From: Tenacibaculum larymnensis
Lineage (GTDB): Bacteria > Bacteroidota > Bacteroidia > Flavobacteriales > Flavobacteriaceae
Reading direction: 5' to 3'
Assembly: GCF_028829235.1 (NCBI RefSeq)
Contig: NZ_JAIWJY010000004.1
Coordinates: 340,127-404,126 of the forward strand
Length of the DNA stretch: 64,000 nucleotides
Positions within the stretch are counted from its first letter, which is position 1. Every line of letters starts with the position of its first letter. Both the position numbers and the translations under genes were made by a program. The notes under the pieces are model-generated. The model made no database searches. It worked only from the letters and a program-made list of their open reading frames with translations, and was not told where the DNA came from. Of this stretch, positions 41,873-51,970 are shown in pieces.

Positions 41873-44725
41873 TTACTTACTCAAATACATTTTACGTCTT
41901 GCGTACAAGTCGTAAAAGGCATCGTCTCTTAAACTTTCAATAAATAAGATGCTTTCTCCAGTAGATTTCATTTCTGGTCCTAAGTTCTTATTTACATTCG
42001 GGAACTTATTAAAAGAGAATACAGGTTGCTTAATTGCAAAACCTTCTAACTGAGGGTTAAAATCAAAATCAGTAACTTTCTTCTCTCCTAACATCACCTT
42101 AGTAGCATAATTTACATAAGGTTCTTTATAAGCTTTTGCTATAAATGGAACCGTACGAGATGCACGTGGATTTGCTTCAATGATATATACTTTGTCATCT
42201 TTAATTGCAAACTGAATATTAATTAATCCAACCGTATCAAGTGCTAAAGCAATTGTTTTAGTATACTCTCTAATTTGTTCTAATACTAACTCTCCTAAGT
42301 TAAACGCTGGTAAGGTAGCATTTGAATCTCCTGAGTGAATTCCACAAGGCTCAATATGCTCCATAATTCCGATGATGTATACATTTTCACCATCACAAAT
42401 TGCATCAGCTTCTGCTTCAATTGCTCCTTCTAAGTAGTGATCTAATAATAATTTGTTATTAGGAATCTTACGTAATAAATCTACTACATGTTCTAATAAC
42501 TCTTCTTTATTAATCACAATTTTCATTCCCTGTCCTCCTAATACATATGATGGACGCACTAAAATTGGAAAATCTAATTCGTCAGCTAAAGCTAAGGCTT
42601 CATCAGCATTCTCAGCAACTCCAAACTCTGGATAAGGAATATTGTTTTCTTTTAATAAGCTAGAGAAACTTCCACGATCTTCTGCTAAGTCTAATGCTTT
42701 GTAGCTTGTTCCTAAAATCGGAATTCCATAACGCTCTAACTTTTCAGCTAATTTTAAAGCTGTTTGTCCTCCTAACTGAACTATAACTCCTTCTGGTTTC
42801 TCATGTTTAATGATGTCGTAAATATGTTCCCAGAAAACTGGCTCAAAGTATAATTTATCTGCCGTATCAAAATCAGTAGAAACTGTTTCAGGGTTACAGT
42901 TAATCATAATAGTTTCGTAACCACATTCTTTCGCTGCATATACACCGTGAACACAACAGTAATCAAATTCAATTCCTTGACCGATTCTGTTTGGTCCAGA
43001 ACCTAATACAATTACTTTTTTCTTATCAGAAACTACACTTTCATTTGACACAGAAACTTCACCTTTAGCAGTTTCAATTTCACTTTCAAAAGTAGAATAG
43101 TAGTAAGGAGTTTGTGCTTTAAACTCAGCAGCACAAGTATCTACTAACTTGTATACACGTTTTATTTTTAATTCTTCACGTTTTTTATACACTTCACTTT
43201 CTAAGCATCCTAACATGTGAGCGATTTGACGATCACCATATCCTTTTTGCTTAGCCTCTAATAATAGTTCTCTATCAAGTGTATCAACAGTATATGTAGA
43301 AATTTCTTTTTCTAACATATATAACTCTTCATATTGACGTAAATACCACATATCAATCTTAGTAATTGCGTGGATTTTACTCAACGGAATTCCCATTTGA
43401 ATTGCATCATAAATAGCAAATACTCTATCCCAAGAAGCGTACTTTAATTTATCTATAATCTGGTTATAGTCTTTATAACCTTTACCATCTGCTCCAATTC
43501 CGTTACGTTTAATTTCTAACGATTGTGTTGCTTTATGTAAAGCTTCTTGGAACGAACGTCCAATCCCCATTACTTCTCCAACCGCTTTCATCTGTAAACC
43601 TAACGTTCTGTCAGAACCTTCAAACTTGTCAAAGTTCCAACGAGGTATTTTTACAATTACATAGTCTAATGTTGGCTCAAATAAAGCTGAAGTAGATTTA
43701 GTAATTTGGTTATCTAACTCATCTAAAGTATAACCTGTTGCTAATTTCGCAGCAATCTTTGCAATTGGATATCCAGTTGCTTTTGATGCTAATGCTGATG
43801 AACGAGATACACGTGGGTTAATCTCAATCGCAATAATATCTTCTTTCTCGTCTGGTGAAACCGCAAACTGTACGTTACACCCTCCTGCAAATTCACCAAT
43901 AGAACGCATCATTTTAATTGCCATGTCACGCATTTTTTGGAACGTTTTGTCCGATAATGTCATGGCCGGAGCTACTGTAATAGAATCTCCTGTATGGATT
44001 CCCATTGGGTCCATGTTTTCAATAGAACAGATAATTACAACATTATCATTATCATCACGTAATAATTCTAACTCGTATTCTTTCCATCCCATCATTGCCT
44101 TATCAATCATTACCTCATGAATTGGAGAAATCTCTAACCCTCTTGATAATGATTCTTCAAATTCTTTTTCATCATATACAATAGACGCTCCTGCTCCTCC
44201 TAAGGTAAACGACGCTCTAATACATAATGGAAATCCGAATTCTTGTGCTATTTCCTTTCCTTTTAAGAAAGATGTTGCAGTAGCTTGAGGCGCCATTGGC
44301 ACGCCAATTTCTTCCATTAATAAACGAAACTTATCTCTATCTTCTGTAATATTAATGGCGTCTATATCTACTCCTATAATTTCAACATCAAAGTCTTCCC
44401 AAATTCCTTTTTCGTCGGCTTCAATACAAAGGTTTAATGCAGTTTGCCCTCCCATTGTAGGTAAAACGGCATCAATTTGTGGGTGTTCTTTTAAAATTTG
44501 AACAATAGACTTCGTGTTAAGCGGCAACAAGTATACATGATCAGCCATCGAAGGGTCTGTCATAATTGTTGCAGGATTCGAATTAATTAAGATGGTTTCA
44601 ATTCCATCTTCTCTCAAAGATCTTAACGCTTGAGAACCTGAATAATCAAATTCACATGCTTGACCAATAACAATTGGTCCAGATCCAATAATTAAAATTG
44701 ATTTAAGGTCTTGTCTTTTAGGCAT
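41873..44725 (-). CDS. carB: Carbamoyl-phosphate synthase large subunit
   Basis: This 950-residue protein has two ATP-grasp halves: ILIIGSGPIVIGQACEFDYSG at the N-terminus with FTLGGAGAS and EINPRVSRSSALASKATGYPIAK, and a second copy starting VIVLGSGPNRIGQGIEFDYCC and containing RPSYVLGGQGM. The usual C-terminal allosteric (MGS-like) domain of about 120 residues is missing; the protein ends soon after the second ATP-grasp half (LYARRKMYLSK). Normal E. coli CarB is about 1073 residues. The enzyme makes carbamoyl phosphate for arginine and pyrimidines. Loss of the MGS domain predicts loss of the usual UMP/ornithine control. It is not obviously broken. Confidence 0.92.
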   Translation of the reverse strand: MPKRQDLKSILIIGSGPIVIGQACEFDYSGSQALRSLREDGIETILINSNPATIMTDPSMADHVYLLPLNTKSIVQILKEHPQIDAVLPTMGGQTALNLCIEADEKGIWEDFDVEIIGVDIDAINITEDRDKFRLLMEEIGVPMAPQATATSFLKGKEIAQEFGFPLCIRASFTLGGAGASIVYDEKEFEESLSRGLEISPIHEVMIDKAMMGWKEYELELLRDDNDNVVIICSIENMDPMGIHTGDSITVAPAMTLSDKTFQKMRDMAIKMMRSIGEFAGGCNVQFAVSPDEKEDIIAIEINPRVSRSSALASKATGYPIAKIAAKLATGYTLDELDNQITKSTSALFEPTLDYVIVKIPRWNFDKFEGSDRTLGLQMKAVGEVMGIGRSFQEALHKATQSLEIKRNGIGADGKGYKDYNQIIDKLKYASWDRVFAIYDAIQMGIPLSKIHAITKIDMWYLRQYEELYMLEKEISTYTVDTLDRELLLEAKQKGYGDRQIAHMLGCLESEVYKKREELKIKRVYKLVDTCAAEFKAQTPYYYSTFESEIETAKGEVSVSNESVVSDKKKVIVLGSGPNRIGQGIEFDYCCVHGVYAAKECGYETIMINCNPETVSTDFDTADKLYFEPVFWEHIYDIIKHEKPEGVIVQLGGQTALKLAEKLERYGIPILGTSYKALDLAEDRGSFSSLLKENNIPYPEFGVAENADEALALADELDFPILVRPSYVLGGQGMKIVINKEELLEHVVDLLRKIPNNKLLLDHYLEGAIEAEADAICDGENVYIIGIMEHIEPCGIHSGDSNATLPAFNLGELVLEQIREYTKTIALALDTVGLINIQFAIKDDKVYIIEANPRASRTVPFIAKAYKEPYVNYATKVMLGEKKVTDFDFNPQLEGFAIKQPVFSFNKFPNVNKNLGPEMKSTGESILFIESLRDDAFYDLYARRKMYLSK

Positions 44726-44777
44726 TTTAGTCTGTGTTGTGTTGTGGTGTAAAAATAAAAATTGTTTGGTTATAAAA

Positions 44778-44805
44778 AAAGGCGATACTTAATAGTAACG
44801 CCTTT
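44778..44805 (-). terminator. Hairpin after rpmH
   Basis: AAAGGCG and CGCCTTT arms with an imperfect inner part (ATACT...AGTAA) lie between the rpmH stop and the carB start. On the minus strand the hairpin is followed by T-rich sequence, so it ends the rpmH transcript. Confidence 0.6.
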
Positions 44806-44828
44806 AAAATATTAACAATAGTTAATCA

Positions 44829-44990
44829 TTATTTCTTTGGTCTTGATTCAGATGAAACAGACAACTTCTTTCTTCCTTTTGCTCTTCTTCTAGCTAATAC
44901 TTTACGTCCATTAGCAGAAGCCATTCTTTCGCGGAAACCGTGTTTGTTTCTTCTTTTTCTCTTCGATGGTTGGTACGTTCTTTTACTCAT
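44829..44990 (-). CDS. rpmH: 50S ribosomal protein L34
   Basis: This 53-residue basic protein begins [20 protein letters not shown] and contains [21 protein letters not shown], the complete L34 signature. It is too short for a routine ORF listing but clear. The C-terminal tail ([10 protein letters not shown]) is slightly longer than in E. coli (46 residues). A strong canonical promoter lies upstream at 45062-45092. It is part of the large ribosomal subunit near the peptide tunnel region. Confidence 0.97.
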   Translation of the reverse strand: MSKRTYQPSKRKRRNKHGFRERMASANGRKVLARRRAKGRKKLSVSSESRPKK

Positions 44991-45061
44991 TACAGTATAT
45001 CTTAAATATCTTCTTTAAAAATGTTTTGCTTTTGTGAAATTCCGTCTGCTAAAAGCGTGGG

Positions 45062-45092
45062 CAAATATACAACAGTTTTTCAGTCTGACAAA
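45062..45092 (-). promoter_or_regulatory. rpmH promoter
   Basis: On the minus strand TTTG (45089-45092) is separated from TATATTTG (45062-45069) by exactly 19 nt, the consensus Bacteroidota arrangement. The -7 element ends about 70 nt before the rpmH start at 44990. Confidence 0.8.
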
Positions 45093-45170
45093 CCCTTATT
45101 TTATTTTTTTTAAAAAAAAGTTTGTTTGGCAAACATACATAATTTTTCTGTACGTTTTTTCTCTTTTTTA

Positions 45171-45201
45171 TTTGTTCTAATTGCCAGACTTCTTACTTTT
45201 G
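45171..45201 (+). promoter_or_regulatory. pyrG promoter
   Basis: TTTG at 45171-45174 and TACTTTTG at 45194-45201 are 19 nt apart. The -7 element ends 18 nt before the pyrG ATG at 45220, leaving a short leader. It is divergent from the rpmH promoter with the same spacing. Confidence 0.8.
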
Positions 45202-45219
45202 CGCAAACCTAACAGTACC

Positions 45220-46839
45220 ATGAACAACACAAAATACGTTTTTGTAACCGGAGGCGTAACTTCATCACTAGGGAAGGGAATTATAGCCGCTTCTTTAGCC
45301 AAATTATTACAAGAAAGAGGATACTCAGTAACCATTCAAAAATTAGATCCATATATTAATATAGATCCTGGAACATTAAACCCATATGAACATGGAGAAT
45401 GTTATGTTACCGATGATGGTGCTGAAACCGATTTAGATTTAGGACACTATGAACGTTATTTGAACATTCCTACTTCACAAGCTAACAATGTTACCACAGG
45501 AAGAATATATCAATCTGTAATAAACAAAGAGCGTAAAGGAGAGTTTTTAGGAAAAACCGTTCAAGTTATTCCTCATATTACTGATGAAATTAAAAACAGA
45601 ATCCAAATTTTAGGTAATACAGGTGATTATGATATCGTAATTACTGAAATTGGAGGAACCGTTGGTGATATTGAATCTTTACCGTATATAGAAGCTGTTC
45701 GTCAATTACAATGGGATTTAGGAGAAGATAACGCAATTGTTATACACCTAACTTTAGTTCCTTATTTAGCAGCTGCTGGTGAATTAAAAACGAAGCCTAC
45801 ACAGCACTCTGTAAAAACATTAATGCAAAGTGGTGTAAAACCTGACATTTTAGTATGTCGTTCAGAACATGAAATCTCTGATGACATTAAACGTAAACTA
45901 GCTTTATTTTGTAATGTTAAAAAGCAAAATGTAATTCAATCATTAGATGCTGAGACTATTTACGATGTTCCTAACTTAATGTTTAAAGAGGGGTTAGATT
46001 ATGTAGTTTTAGATAAGTTAAATTTATCTACACGTAAACAGCCTAACTTAAAAACATGGAATAAGTTCTTAGAACGTCATAAAAACCCAACTTCTTCTGT
46101 TGAAATTGGTTTAGTAGGAAAATATGTTGAGTTACACGACTCTTATAAGTCAATTACCGAAGCATTTATCCACGCAGGAGCTGCAGCTACCAATAAAACA
46201 AAAGTTAACGTTCGTTGGATTCACTCTGAAGAGTTAACTCCAGAGAATGCTGCCAAACAACTAGAAGGATTAAATGGTGTATTAGTAGCCCCAGGATTTG
46301 GTGATAGAGGAATTGAAGGTAAAATTGCAGCAGTACAATATGTACGTGAAAATAACATACCTTTTTTAGGTATTTGTTTAGGAATGCAAATGGCTGTTAT
46401 CGAATTTGCAAGAAATGTGTTAGGACTTAAAGAAGCTAACTCTACTGAAATGAATCCTGAAGTAGCATATCCAGTAATTAACTTAATGGAAGAGCAAAAA
46501 AATGTTACTGACAAAGGAGGAACAATGCGTTTAGGTGCTTGGGACTGTCAATTAACACAAGACTCTAAAGTATTTCAAGCATATAAAGAAGAATTGATAA
46601 GTGAGCGTCACCGTCACAGATACGAATACAATAACGATTATAAAGAGCAATTAGAAAATGCTGGTATGAAAACAGCAGGTGTTAACCCTAAAACAGGGTT
46701 AGTAGAAATTGTTGAAATTGATTCACACCCTTGGTTTGTTGGAGTTCAATATCATCCAGAATACAAGAGTACGGTGTTAAATCCACACCCGTTGTTTGTA
46801 AGCTTTATCAAAGCAGCTTTAAAACAATCAAAAAAATAA
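45220..46839 (+). CDS. pyrG: CTP synthase
   Basis: This 539-residue protein starts at [21 protein letters not shown]; an upstream TTG in frame at 45181 lies before the promoter's -7 element and cannot be the start. The synthase domain (about 1-270) includes [24 protein letters not shown] and [11 protein letters not shown]. The glutaminase domain (about 290-535) has the nucleophile elbow GICLGMQ with its Cys, and HPEY with the catalytic His/Glu. It makes CTP from UTP using glutamine. It is followed by a strong terminator. Confidence 0.96.
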   Translation: MNNTKYVFVTGGVTSSLGKGIIAASLAKLLQERGYSVTIQKLDPYINIDPGTLNPYEHGECYVTDDGAETDLDLGHYERYLNIPTSQANNVTTGRIYQSVINKERKGEFLGKTVQVIPHITDEIKNRIQILGNTGDYDIVITEIGGTVGDIESLPYIEAVRQLQWDLGEDNAIVIHLTLVPYLAAAGELKTKPTQHSVKTLMQSGVKPDILVCRSEHEISDDIKRKLALFCNVKKQNVIQSLDAETIYDVPNLMFKEGLDYVVLDKLNLSTRKQPNLKTWNKFLERHKNPTSSVEIGLVGKYVELHDSYKSITEAFIHAGAAATNKTKVNVRWIHSEELTPENAAKQLEGLNGVLVAPGFGDRGIEGKIAAVQYVRENNIPFLGICLGMQMAVIEFARNVLGLKEANSTEMNPEVAYPVINLMEEQKNVTDKGGTMRLGAWDCQLTQDSKVFQAYKEELISERHRHRYEYNNDYKEQLENAGMKTAGVNPKTGLVEIVEIDSHPWFVGVQYHPEYKSTVLNPHPLFVSFIKAALKQSKK

Positions 46840-46842
46840 GTT

Positions 46843-46876
46843 AAAAAATCCTGTAACTAAAATTACAGGATTTTTT
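46843..46876 (+). terminator. pyrG terminator
   Basis: A perfect 14-bp stem (46843-46856 and 46863-46876) with a 6-nt loop and a T-run directly follows the pyrG stop. Confidence 0.85.
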
Positions 46877-46965
46877 TTGACATATAAAAACTGGAACACT
46901 GTTTGAACTACCTATACTAACAAAATTATTCACCGTAAAACCTCAAAAAAACTATAGGGTTTTAC

Positions 46966-46973
46966 TACCTTTG
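46966..46973 (+). promoter_or_regulatory. -7 element upstream of yidC
   Basis: TACCTTTG matches TAnnTTTG, 60 nt before the yidC ATG. No clear TTG at the normal distance is seen. Confidence 0.4.
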
Positions 46974-47033
46974 TCGGGTTTTTCAGCTTTTAGAAAAACT
47001 TTAAATGACAAGTTGACATTTTAACATATATCA

Positions 47034-48908
47034 ATGGAACAAAAAAAATTTGATTTAAATTCCTTTATAGGAATGCTTTTATTAGGAGGAATTATGCTTT
47101 GGTGGATGAACACACAAAAGCCAGAAGAAACTCCTGAAGCTACTACCCAGACAGAGCAAACTACTGATGCTACAACAACCAACACTCAAAACAATTTAAC
47201 TGATAATGTAATAGTAAACGATTCATTACAACAAATTGCTTTACAAAATAAGTTTGGTGCTTTTGCATACGGGGCTTCTAAAAGTCAAGAGGGAAATACT
47301 ACACTTGAAAATGATCTTGTAAAGTTAACTATCGACAATAAAGGTGGACAGATTATAGAAGCTTTAGTTAAAAACTATAAAACATACGATTCATTACCTC
47401 TTTATTTAGTAAAGGATAACAATGCTTCTTTTAATATTAACTTCGGAACTACTGATAACCGAATTTTAAATACTAAAGATTTACTATTTACTCCTACTCT
47501 AATCAAAAATGGAGATACTCAAGTACTTTCTATGAAATTAAAGGTTTCTGAAGCTAAGTTTTTAGAGTATCGTTACGAAATGAAGGAAGGTGATTACCGT
47601 GTAGGCTTTGCCGTTCGTTCACAAGGGTTGAGTAATACTATTAATAGTTCACAAGAAATAAATTTAGATTGGAGTTTAAAAGGTTTTAGACACGAAAAGA
47701 GTTTGAAAACCGAAAACATGTACTCTTACTACTATTATAAAGCTGATGACGAAGTAGATTACTTACAAATGAATGATGATGATGTTGTGAGTGATATTGA
47801 TTGGGTTGCTTATAAACAACACTTCTTCTCTTCTATTTTAACATCAGACACACCATTTAGTAATGCCACTTTAAAATCTGTTGACTTTGCAGGTGAAGAT
47901 AAAGATAGTGTATACACTAAAACCTATGGATTAAAAACTCCGTTAGCTTTAACAAATGGAGAGTTAAACTATAACATGCAATGGTTTTATGGACCTACAG
48001 ATTATAATTTATTAAAGTCTTACGAAGGAACTAGTTTAGATGAAATTGCTGATTTAGGTTGGGGTATTTTTGGTTTCTTAAACCGTACCATATTCTACCC
48101 TGTATTTAATATGTTAAAAGGATTTATTGGCAACTTTGGATTAATTATCATTTTAATGACAATTGTAGTACGTATAATCATGTCTCCAGTATTATACAAA
48201 TCATACTTATCAAGTGCTAAAATGAAGGTGATTCGTCCAGAAATGGAAGAAATCAACAAAAAATATCCAGGGAAAGAAAACGCGATGAAGCGTCAACAAG
48301 AAATTATGGCAGTACAGCGAAAAGCTGGAGTAAGTATGATGTCTGGTTGTATACCTGCATTAATGCAAATGCCTGTGTTCTTTGCTTTATTCAAATTCTT
48401 CCCTACGAATATTGACTTCCGTCAAAAAAGTTTCTTATGGGCTAACGATTTATCATCTTATGATACTATTTTTAAATTACCATTTAAAATTCCTTTCTAT
48501 GGAGACCACGTAAGCTTATTTCCAATTTTAGCGTCTGTAGCCATTTTCTTCTATATGAAAATGAACCAAAGCCAACAAGCTAACATGCAAGCACCTACTC
48601 AAGAAGGAATGCCTGATATGAGTAAAATGATGAAATGGATGATTTACTTCTCTCCTATTATGATGTTATTCTTCTTTAACAACTATGCTAGTGGATTAAG
48701 TTTATACTACTTTATCTCAAACTTACTAACCATCATAATTATGTTTGTTATTAAGAACTATGTTATTGATGAAGCTAAGATTCATGCTAAAATTGAAGAG
48801 AACAAAAAGAAGCCTGTTAAAAAGAGTAAGTTCCGTGAGCGTTTAGATGCTGCCATGAAACAAGCTCAAGAACAACAAGCTGCACAACAACGTGCTAAAA
48901 AGAAATAA
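47034..48908 (+). CDS. yidC: Membrane protein insertase YidC
   Basis: This 624-residue protein has an N-terminal membrane helix (FIGMLLLGGIMLWWM). A large periplasmic beta domain (about 90-345) follows, with the YidC-typical DLGWGIFGFLNRTIFYPVFNML at the entry to the insertase core. About five transmembrane helices are in the 370-590 region, and MSPVLYKSYLSSAKMKVIRPEMEEINKKY is characteristic of the cytoplasmic loop. The C-terminus is a basic, Lys/Gln-rich tail (about 585-624) that may contact the ribosome. It inserts and folds inner-membrane proteins, with or without SecYEG. Confidence 0.95.
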   Translation: MEQKKFDLNSFIGMLLLGGIMLWWMNTQKPEETPEATTQTEQTTDATTTNTQNNLTDNVIVNDSLQQIALQNKFGAFAYGASKSQEGNTTLENDLVKLTIDNKGGQIIEALVKNYKTYDSLPLYLVKDNNASFNINFGTTDNRILNTKDLLFTPTLIKNGDTQVLSMKLKVSEAKFLEYRYEMKEGDYRVGFAVRSQGLSNTINSSQEINLDWSLKGFRHEKSLKTENMYSYYYYKADDEVDYLQMNDDDVVSDIDWVAYKQHFFSSILTSDTPFSNATLKSVDFAGEDKDSVYTKTYGLKTPLALTNGELNYNMQWFYGPTDYNLLKSYEGTSLDEIADLGWGIFGFLNRTIFYPVFNMLKGFIGNFGLIIILMTIVVRIIMSPVLYKSYLSSAKMKVIRPEMEEINKKYPGKENAMKRQQEIMAVQRKAGVSMMSGCIPALMQMPVFFALFKFFPTNIDFRQKSFLWANDLSSYDTIFKLPFKIPFYGDHVSLFPILASVAIFFYMKMNQSQQANMQAPTQEGMPDMSKMMKWMIYFSPIMMLFFFNNYASGLSLYYFISNLLTIIIMFVIKNYVIDEAKIHAKIEENKKKPVKKSKFRERLDAAMKQAQEQQAAQQRAKKK

Positions 48909-48926
48909 TTTCAATATATTTTTGAT

Positions 48927-48958
48927 AAAAAAGAGGGTGCTAAAAGCATCCTTTTTTT
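48927..48958 (+). terminator. yidC terminator
   Basis: AAGAGGGTGC and GCATCCTTTTTT form a hairpin (with one G-U pair) followed by a T-run, about 20 bp past the yidC stop. Confidence 0.75.
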
Positions 48959-49035
48959 ATTTAACATTCTTTTAACTAAACCCCATTAAACCTTTGGGGA
49001 AATTTGCGGTCAAACAAGCTTTATAAATCAACATA

Positions 49036-51483
49036 ATGAAGAAAATTACACTACTTATTTTACTAATTAGTTTTACAGCTGTTGCACAGCGTGCTACAAA
49101 AGGTATCGCTTCTAAAGTTACCCTAACTGGTAAAGTATTAGAAACAAACTCTAAACAACCTTTAGAGTACGCAACTTTAGTATTAACAAACACTAACACA
49201 CAACAAATTATTGGAGGAGTTACTGACGCTAATGGAAGCTTTTCTATCGATGCTTCATCTGGCACATATGATATAAAAGTTGAATTTATAGGGTTTAAAA
49301 CTAAAAGTTTAGGAAATCATACTCTAACTGAAAATAAAAGTTTAGGAACTATTTTACTTTCAGAAGATGCAGAGACATTAGAAGAAGTTGAAATTATTGC
49401 AGAAAAATCTACTGTTGAAATACGGTTAGATAAAAAGATATATAACGTTGGTAAAGACATGACTGTAAAAGGAGGTAACGCCTCTGATGTTTTAGATAAT
49501 GTCCCATCAGTAAATGTAGATGCTGAAGGATCTGTAAGCTTGCGTGGTAATGAAAACGTACGTATTTTAATAGACGGAAAGCCTTCTGCTCTAGTAGGTT
49601 TAAGTGGTACAGATGCCTTACGTAACTTACCTGCTGATGCTATTGAAAAAGTTGAAGTTATTACTTCTCCTTCGGCTCGTTACGATGCTGAAGGTACAGC
49701 TGGTATTTTAAATATTATTCTTAGAAAAGGAAAAGTAAGAGGCTTCAATGGTTCTCTAAACTTTTCTGTAGGTAATCCTGATTTGTACAGGGTTAGTAGT
49801 AATTTAAACTACCGTACAAAAAAGTTCAATATTTTTTCAAATCTTGGTTACTCTTATAGAAAAGGTCCAGGAAATGCCTTTAGTGATTTTACATATTTAA
49901 CCGATGGTGTTATCGATAGTTTAAGTATTGAAAAAAGAGACTATGACCGAAAAAATAAAAGTTTTAACGGTTCTTTTGGTTTGGAATATTATTTAAACGA
50001 TAAAAGCTCTCTTACAGGAACAGTTTTTTATAGAAATAATGACGGTAAAGATATTGCCACAAACAATACAGATGTTTTTTCTCCTGCTAACGACCCTATC
50101 AGAAGTTTAAAGAGAGTAGAAACTGAAACTGAAGACGATATTGACACTCAATATTCGTTAAACTATACCAATAATATTGATGACAAAGGTCAAAAATTAA
50201 TTATTGACTTACAGTATAGCGAAAACGAAGAAGATGAACTTGCTAATATTACTAACAACAATATTTTAGCTGAACAAAATAGTCAAGTTACTAAATCTAA
50301 AAACAGGTTATTACAAATAGACTATGTACTTCCTTTAGGAGAGAAAAGTCAATTAGAATTAGGTCATAAAGCGGATTTACAAGATTTAACTTCTGATTTT
50401 AGAGTTCGTGATGAAAATGGACAACCTTTTGATTTTGATCCTTCTAATGCTATAGATTTTAAACAATATATCTACGCTTATTACGCCCAATATGGTAGTA
50501 AAATAGATAAATTTTCATACCTATTAGGATTACGTGCTGAATACACTGATGTTGATTTAACAGTATTAAATACTGGTGAATTTTCTGATAAAAACTATAC
50601 TGAATGGTTCCCTACCGTTAATTTAGGGTATGAATTTAGTGAAACAGATAACTTAACTTTAGGGTATGCTCGTAGATTACGAAGACCACGTCACTGGTTT
50701 TTAAACCCATTCGAAACACGTAGTTCAGATACTTACGTATTTAAAGGAAATCCAGACTTAAACCCTACATATACTAGTTCTTTTGACTTAGGGTATACTA
50801 CAAGAGTTAGTAAAGTAACCTTAAACTCTTCATTGTACTATCAATTTTCAACTGATTTAATCAGACCTGTTTCTAGAATTGAAACAAGAGATAAAGGAAA
50901 TGTTTTCGTACGTCAGTTCTTAAACCTAAATGATGAAGATCGTTACGGACTTGAACTAACAACAAATTATAATCCAGCAAAATGGGCACGTTTATCAGCA
51001 ACTTTTAACTATTTTAAGTTTAGAACAGATGCTTTCGACTACACTTATTCTTATACTAATCCTATCAATGGTGATCTAGTAACCGAAACTGAGTCTTTAC
51101 CTGAAGTAAATAGTAGCAGTTGGTTTGCTCGTTTTAACTCTAGAATTACTTTACCTGCGAAAATAGATTGGCAAACACGTATTATGTATCGAGGACCACA
51201 AGATGATGCACAAGGTAGTAGAGAAGGTATTTTTGTTACCAACTTAGCATTCAGTAAAGATATATTCAAGGACAAGGCCTCATTAGTTTTAAACGTTAGT
51301 GATCTATTTAACGAACGTAAAAGAAAAAGCTACACGAATACAGCTAGAGTAATGTCTTATCAAGAATTTCAATGGAGAGAGCGTCAAATTACACTAAGCT
51401 TTACTTATAGATTTAATCAAAAGAAGAAACGTGAACGTTCAGGTCGTAATGGTGACTTTGATGGAGGCGGTGAAGGATTCTAA
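49036..51483 (+). CDS. Outer-membrane beta-barrel (TonB-dependent receptor-like) protein
   Basis: This 815-residue protein has a signal peptide (LLILLISFTAVAQ). A carboxypeptidase-like regulatory beta domain (about 30-115, TLTGKVLETNSKQPLEYATLVLTN) precedes a plug-like part (about 140-230) with VLDNVPSVNVDAEGSVSLRGNENVRILIDGKPSAL. A beta-barrel of about 570 residues with the C-terminal RQITLSFTYRFNQKKKRE follows. The end is Gly-rich (GRNGDFDGGGEGF). This is the outer membrane protein beta-barrel family (TonB-receptor related). The ligand is unknown. Confidence 0.87.
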   Translation: MKKITLLILLISFTAVAQRATKGIASKVTLTGKVLETNSKQPLEYATLVLTNTNTQQIIGGVTDANGSFSIDASSGTYDIKVEFIGFKTKSLGNHTLTENKSLGTILLSEDAETLEEVEIIAEKSTVEIRLDKKIYNVGKDMTVKGGNASDVLDNVPSVNVDAEGSVSLRGNENVRILIDGKPSALVGLSGTDALRNLPADAIEKVEVITSPSARYDAEGTAGILNIILRKGKVRGFNGSLNFSVGNPDLYRVSSNLNYRTKKFNIFSNLGYSYRKGPGNAFSDFTYLTDGVIDSLSIEKRDYDRKNKSFNGSFGLEYYLNDKSSLTGTVFYRNNDGKDIATNNTDVFSPANDPIRSLKRVETETEDDIDTQYSLNYTNNIDDKGQKLIIDLQYSENEEDELANITNNNILAEQNSQVTKSKNRLLQIDYVLPLGEKSQLELGHKADLQDLTSDFRVRDENGQPFDFDPSNAIDFKQYIYAYYAQYGSKIDKFSYLLGLRAEYTDVDLTVLNTGEFSDKNYTEWFPTVNLGYEFSETDNLTLGYARRLRRPRHWFLNPFETRSSDTYVFKGNPDLNPTYTSSFDLGYTTRVSKVTLNSSLYYQFSTDLIRPVSRIETRDKGNVFVRQFLNLNDEDRYGLELTTNYNPAKWARLSATFNYFKFRTDAFDYTYSYTNPINGDLVTETESLPEVNSSSWFARFNSRITLPAKIDWQTRIMYRGPQDDAQGSREGIFVTNLAFSKDIFKDKASLVLNVSDLFNERKRKSYTNTARVMSYQEFQWRERQITLSFTYRFNQKKKRERSGRNGDFDGGGEGF

Positions 51484-51507
51484 TTCTTAAACATTATAAA
51501 ACTTAAT

Positions 51508-51538
51508 AAAAAAGAGAACTTTAAAAGTTCTCTTTTTT
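51508..51538 (+). terminator. Terminator after the receptor-like gene
   Basis: A stem of about 15 bp (51508-51522 and 51524-51538) with a very small loop, followed by T, lies shortly after the receptor stop. Confidence 0.75.
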
Positions 51539-51598
51539 TATTTACAATAAGAATTAAATCAGGTTAAAGTGTTCCCAATATTAAAATAAGAACATAAA

Positions 51599-51626
51599 AA
51601 AAACCACGCCCATTAGCGTGGTTTTT
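51599..51626 (-). terminator. Terminator of the small membrane protein gene
   Basis: An 11-bp stem (51599-51609 and 51616-51626) with A/T flanks. The minus-strand small gene ends at 51649, so this hairpin terminates it. Confidence 0.75.
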
Positions 51627-51648
51627 AGAATATATTGTAATAAAAAGC

Positions 51649-51825
51649 TTACTTACCTTCCTCAGCAGCTTTTTTAGCTTCTCTTTTTAACTTCATGTTT
51701 TCCCAGATAGTTCCACCAATCCAGTAAGGAACTACAAATGTTAATAAGAAAATTAACAGCCAAAATCCAGCTGTAAAAATAAACATGAATAATACCAATC
51801 CTGAGAATTCTGAAAAATCTAACAT
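51649..51825 (-). CDS. Small membrane protein (58 residues), unknown
   Basis: The minus frame gives MLDFSEFSGLVLFMFIFTAG and then FWLLIFLLTFVVPYWIGGTI, ending in a charged helical tail (WENMKLKREAKKAAEEGK). One long or two short membrane helices lie at about 8-40, with a cytoplasmic basic/acidic end. No family is recognised. A proper terminator follows on its strand, which supports it as a real gene. It is divergent from fumC. Confidence 0.7.
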   Translation of the reverse strand: MLDFSEFSGLVLFMFIFTAGFWLLIFLLTFVVPYWIGGTIWENMKLKREAKKAAEEGK

Positions 51826-51926
51826 TTGTTTCTTATTAATAATTGTTATGCCACAAAATTATAACTATTTTTCTTTTCCTCCAATAAAATCTGATAAAAA
51901 TCACTATTAAAAACTATTAGAATTTG

Positions 51927-51934
51927 TAATTTTG
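51927..51934 (+). promoter_or_regulatory. -7 element upstream of fumC
   Basis: TAATTTTG matches TAnnTTTG and ends 36 nt before the fumC ATG at 51971. A TTG at the expected upstream distance is not obvious. Confidence 0.4.
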
Positions 51935-51970
51935 GACATCATTAATTTTAAGCATTTTAAATCATTCCAA

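Noticed and set aside
45181..45219. Upstream TTG start for pyrG
   Set aside because: It lies upstream of the -7 promoter element, so it would not be transcribed from that promoter; CTP synthases start at the [12 protein letters not shown] methionine.
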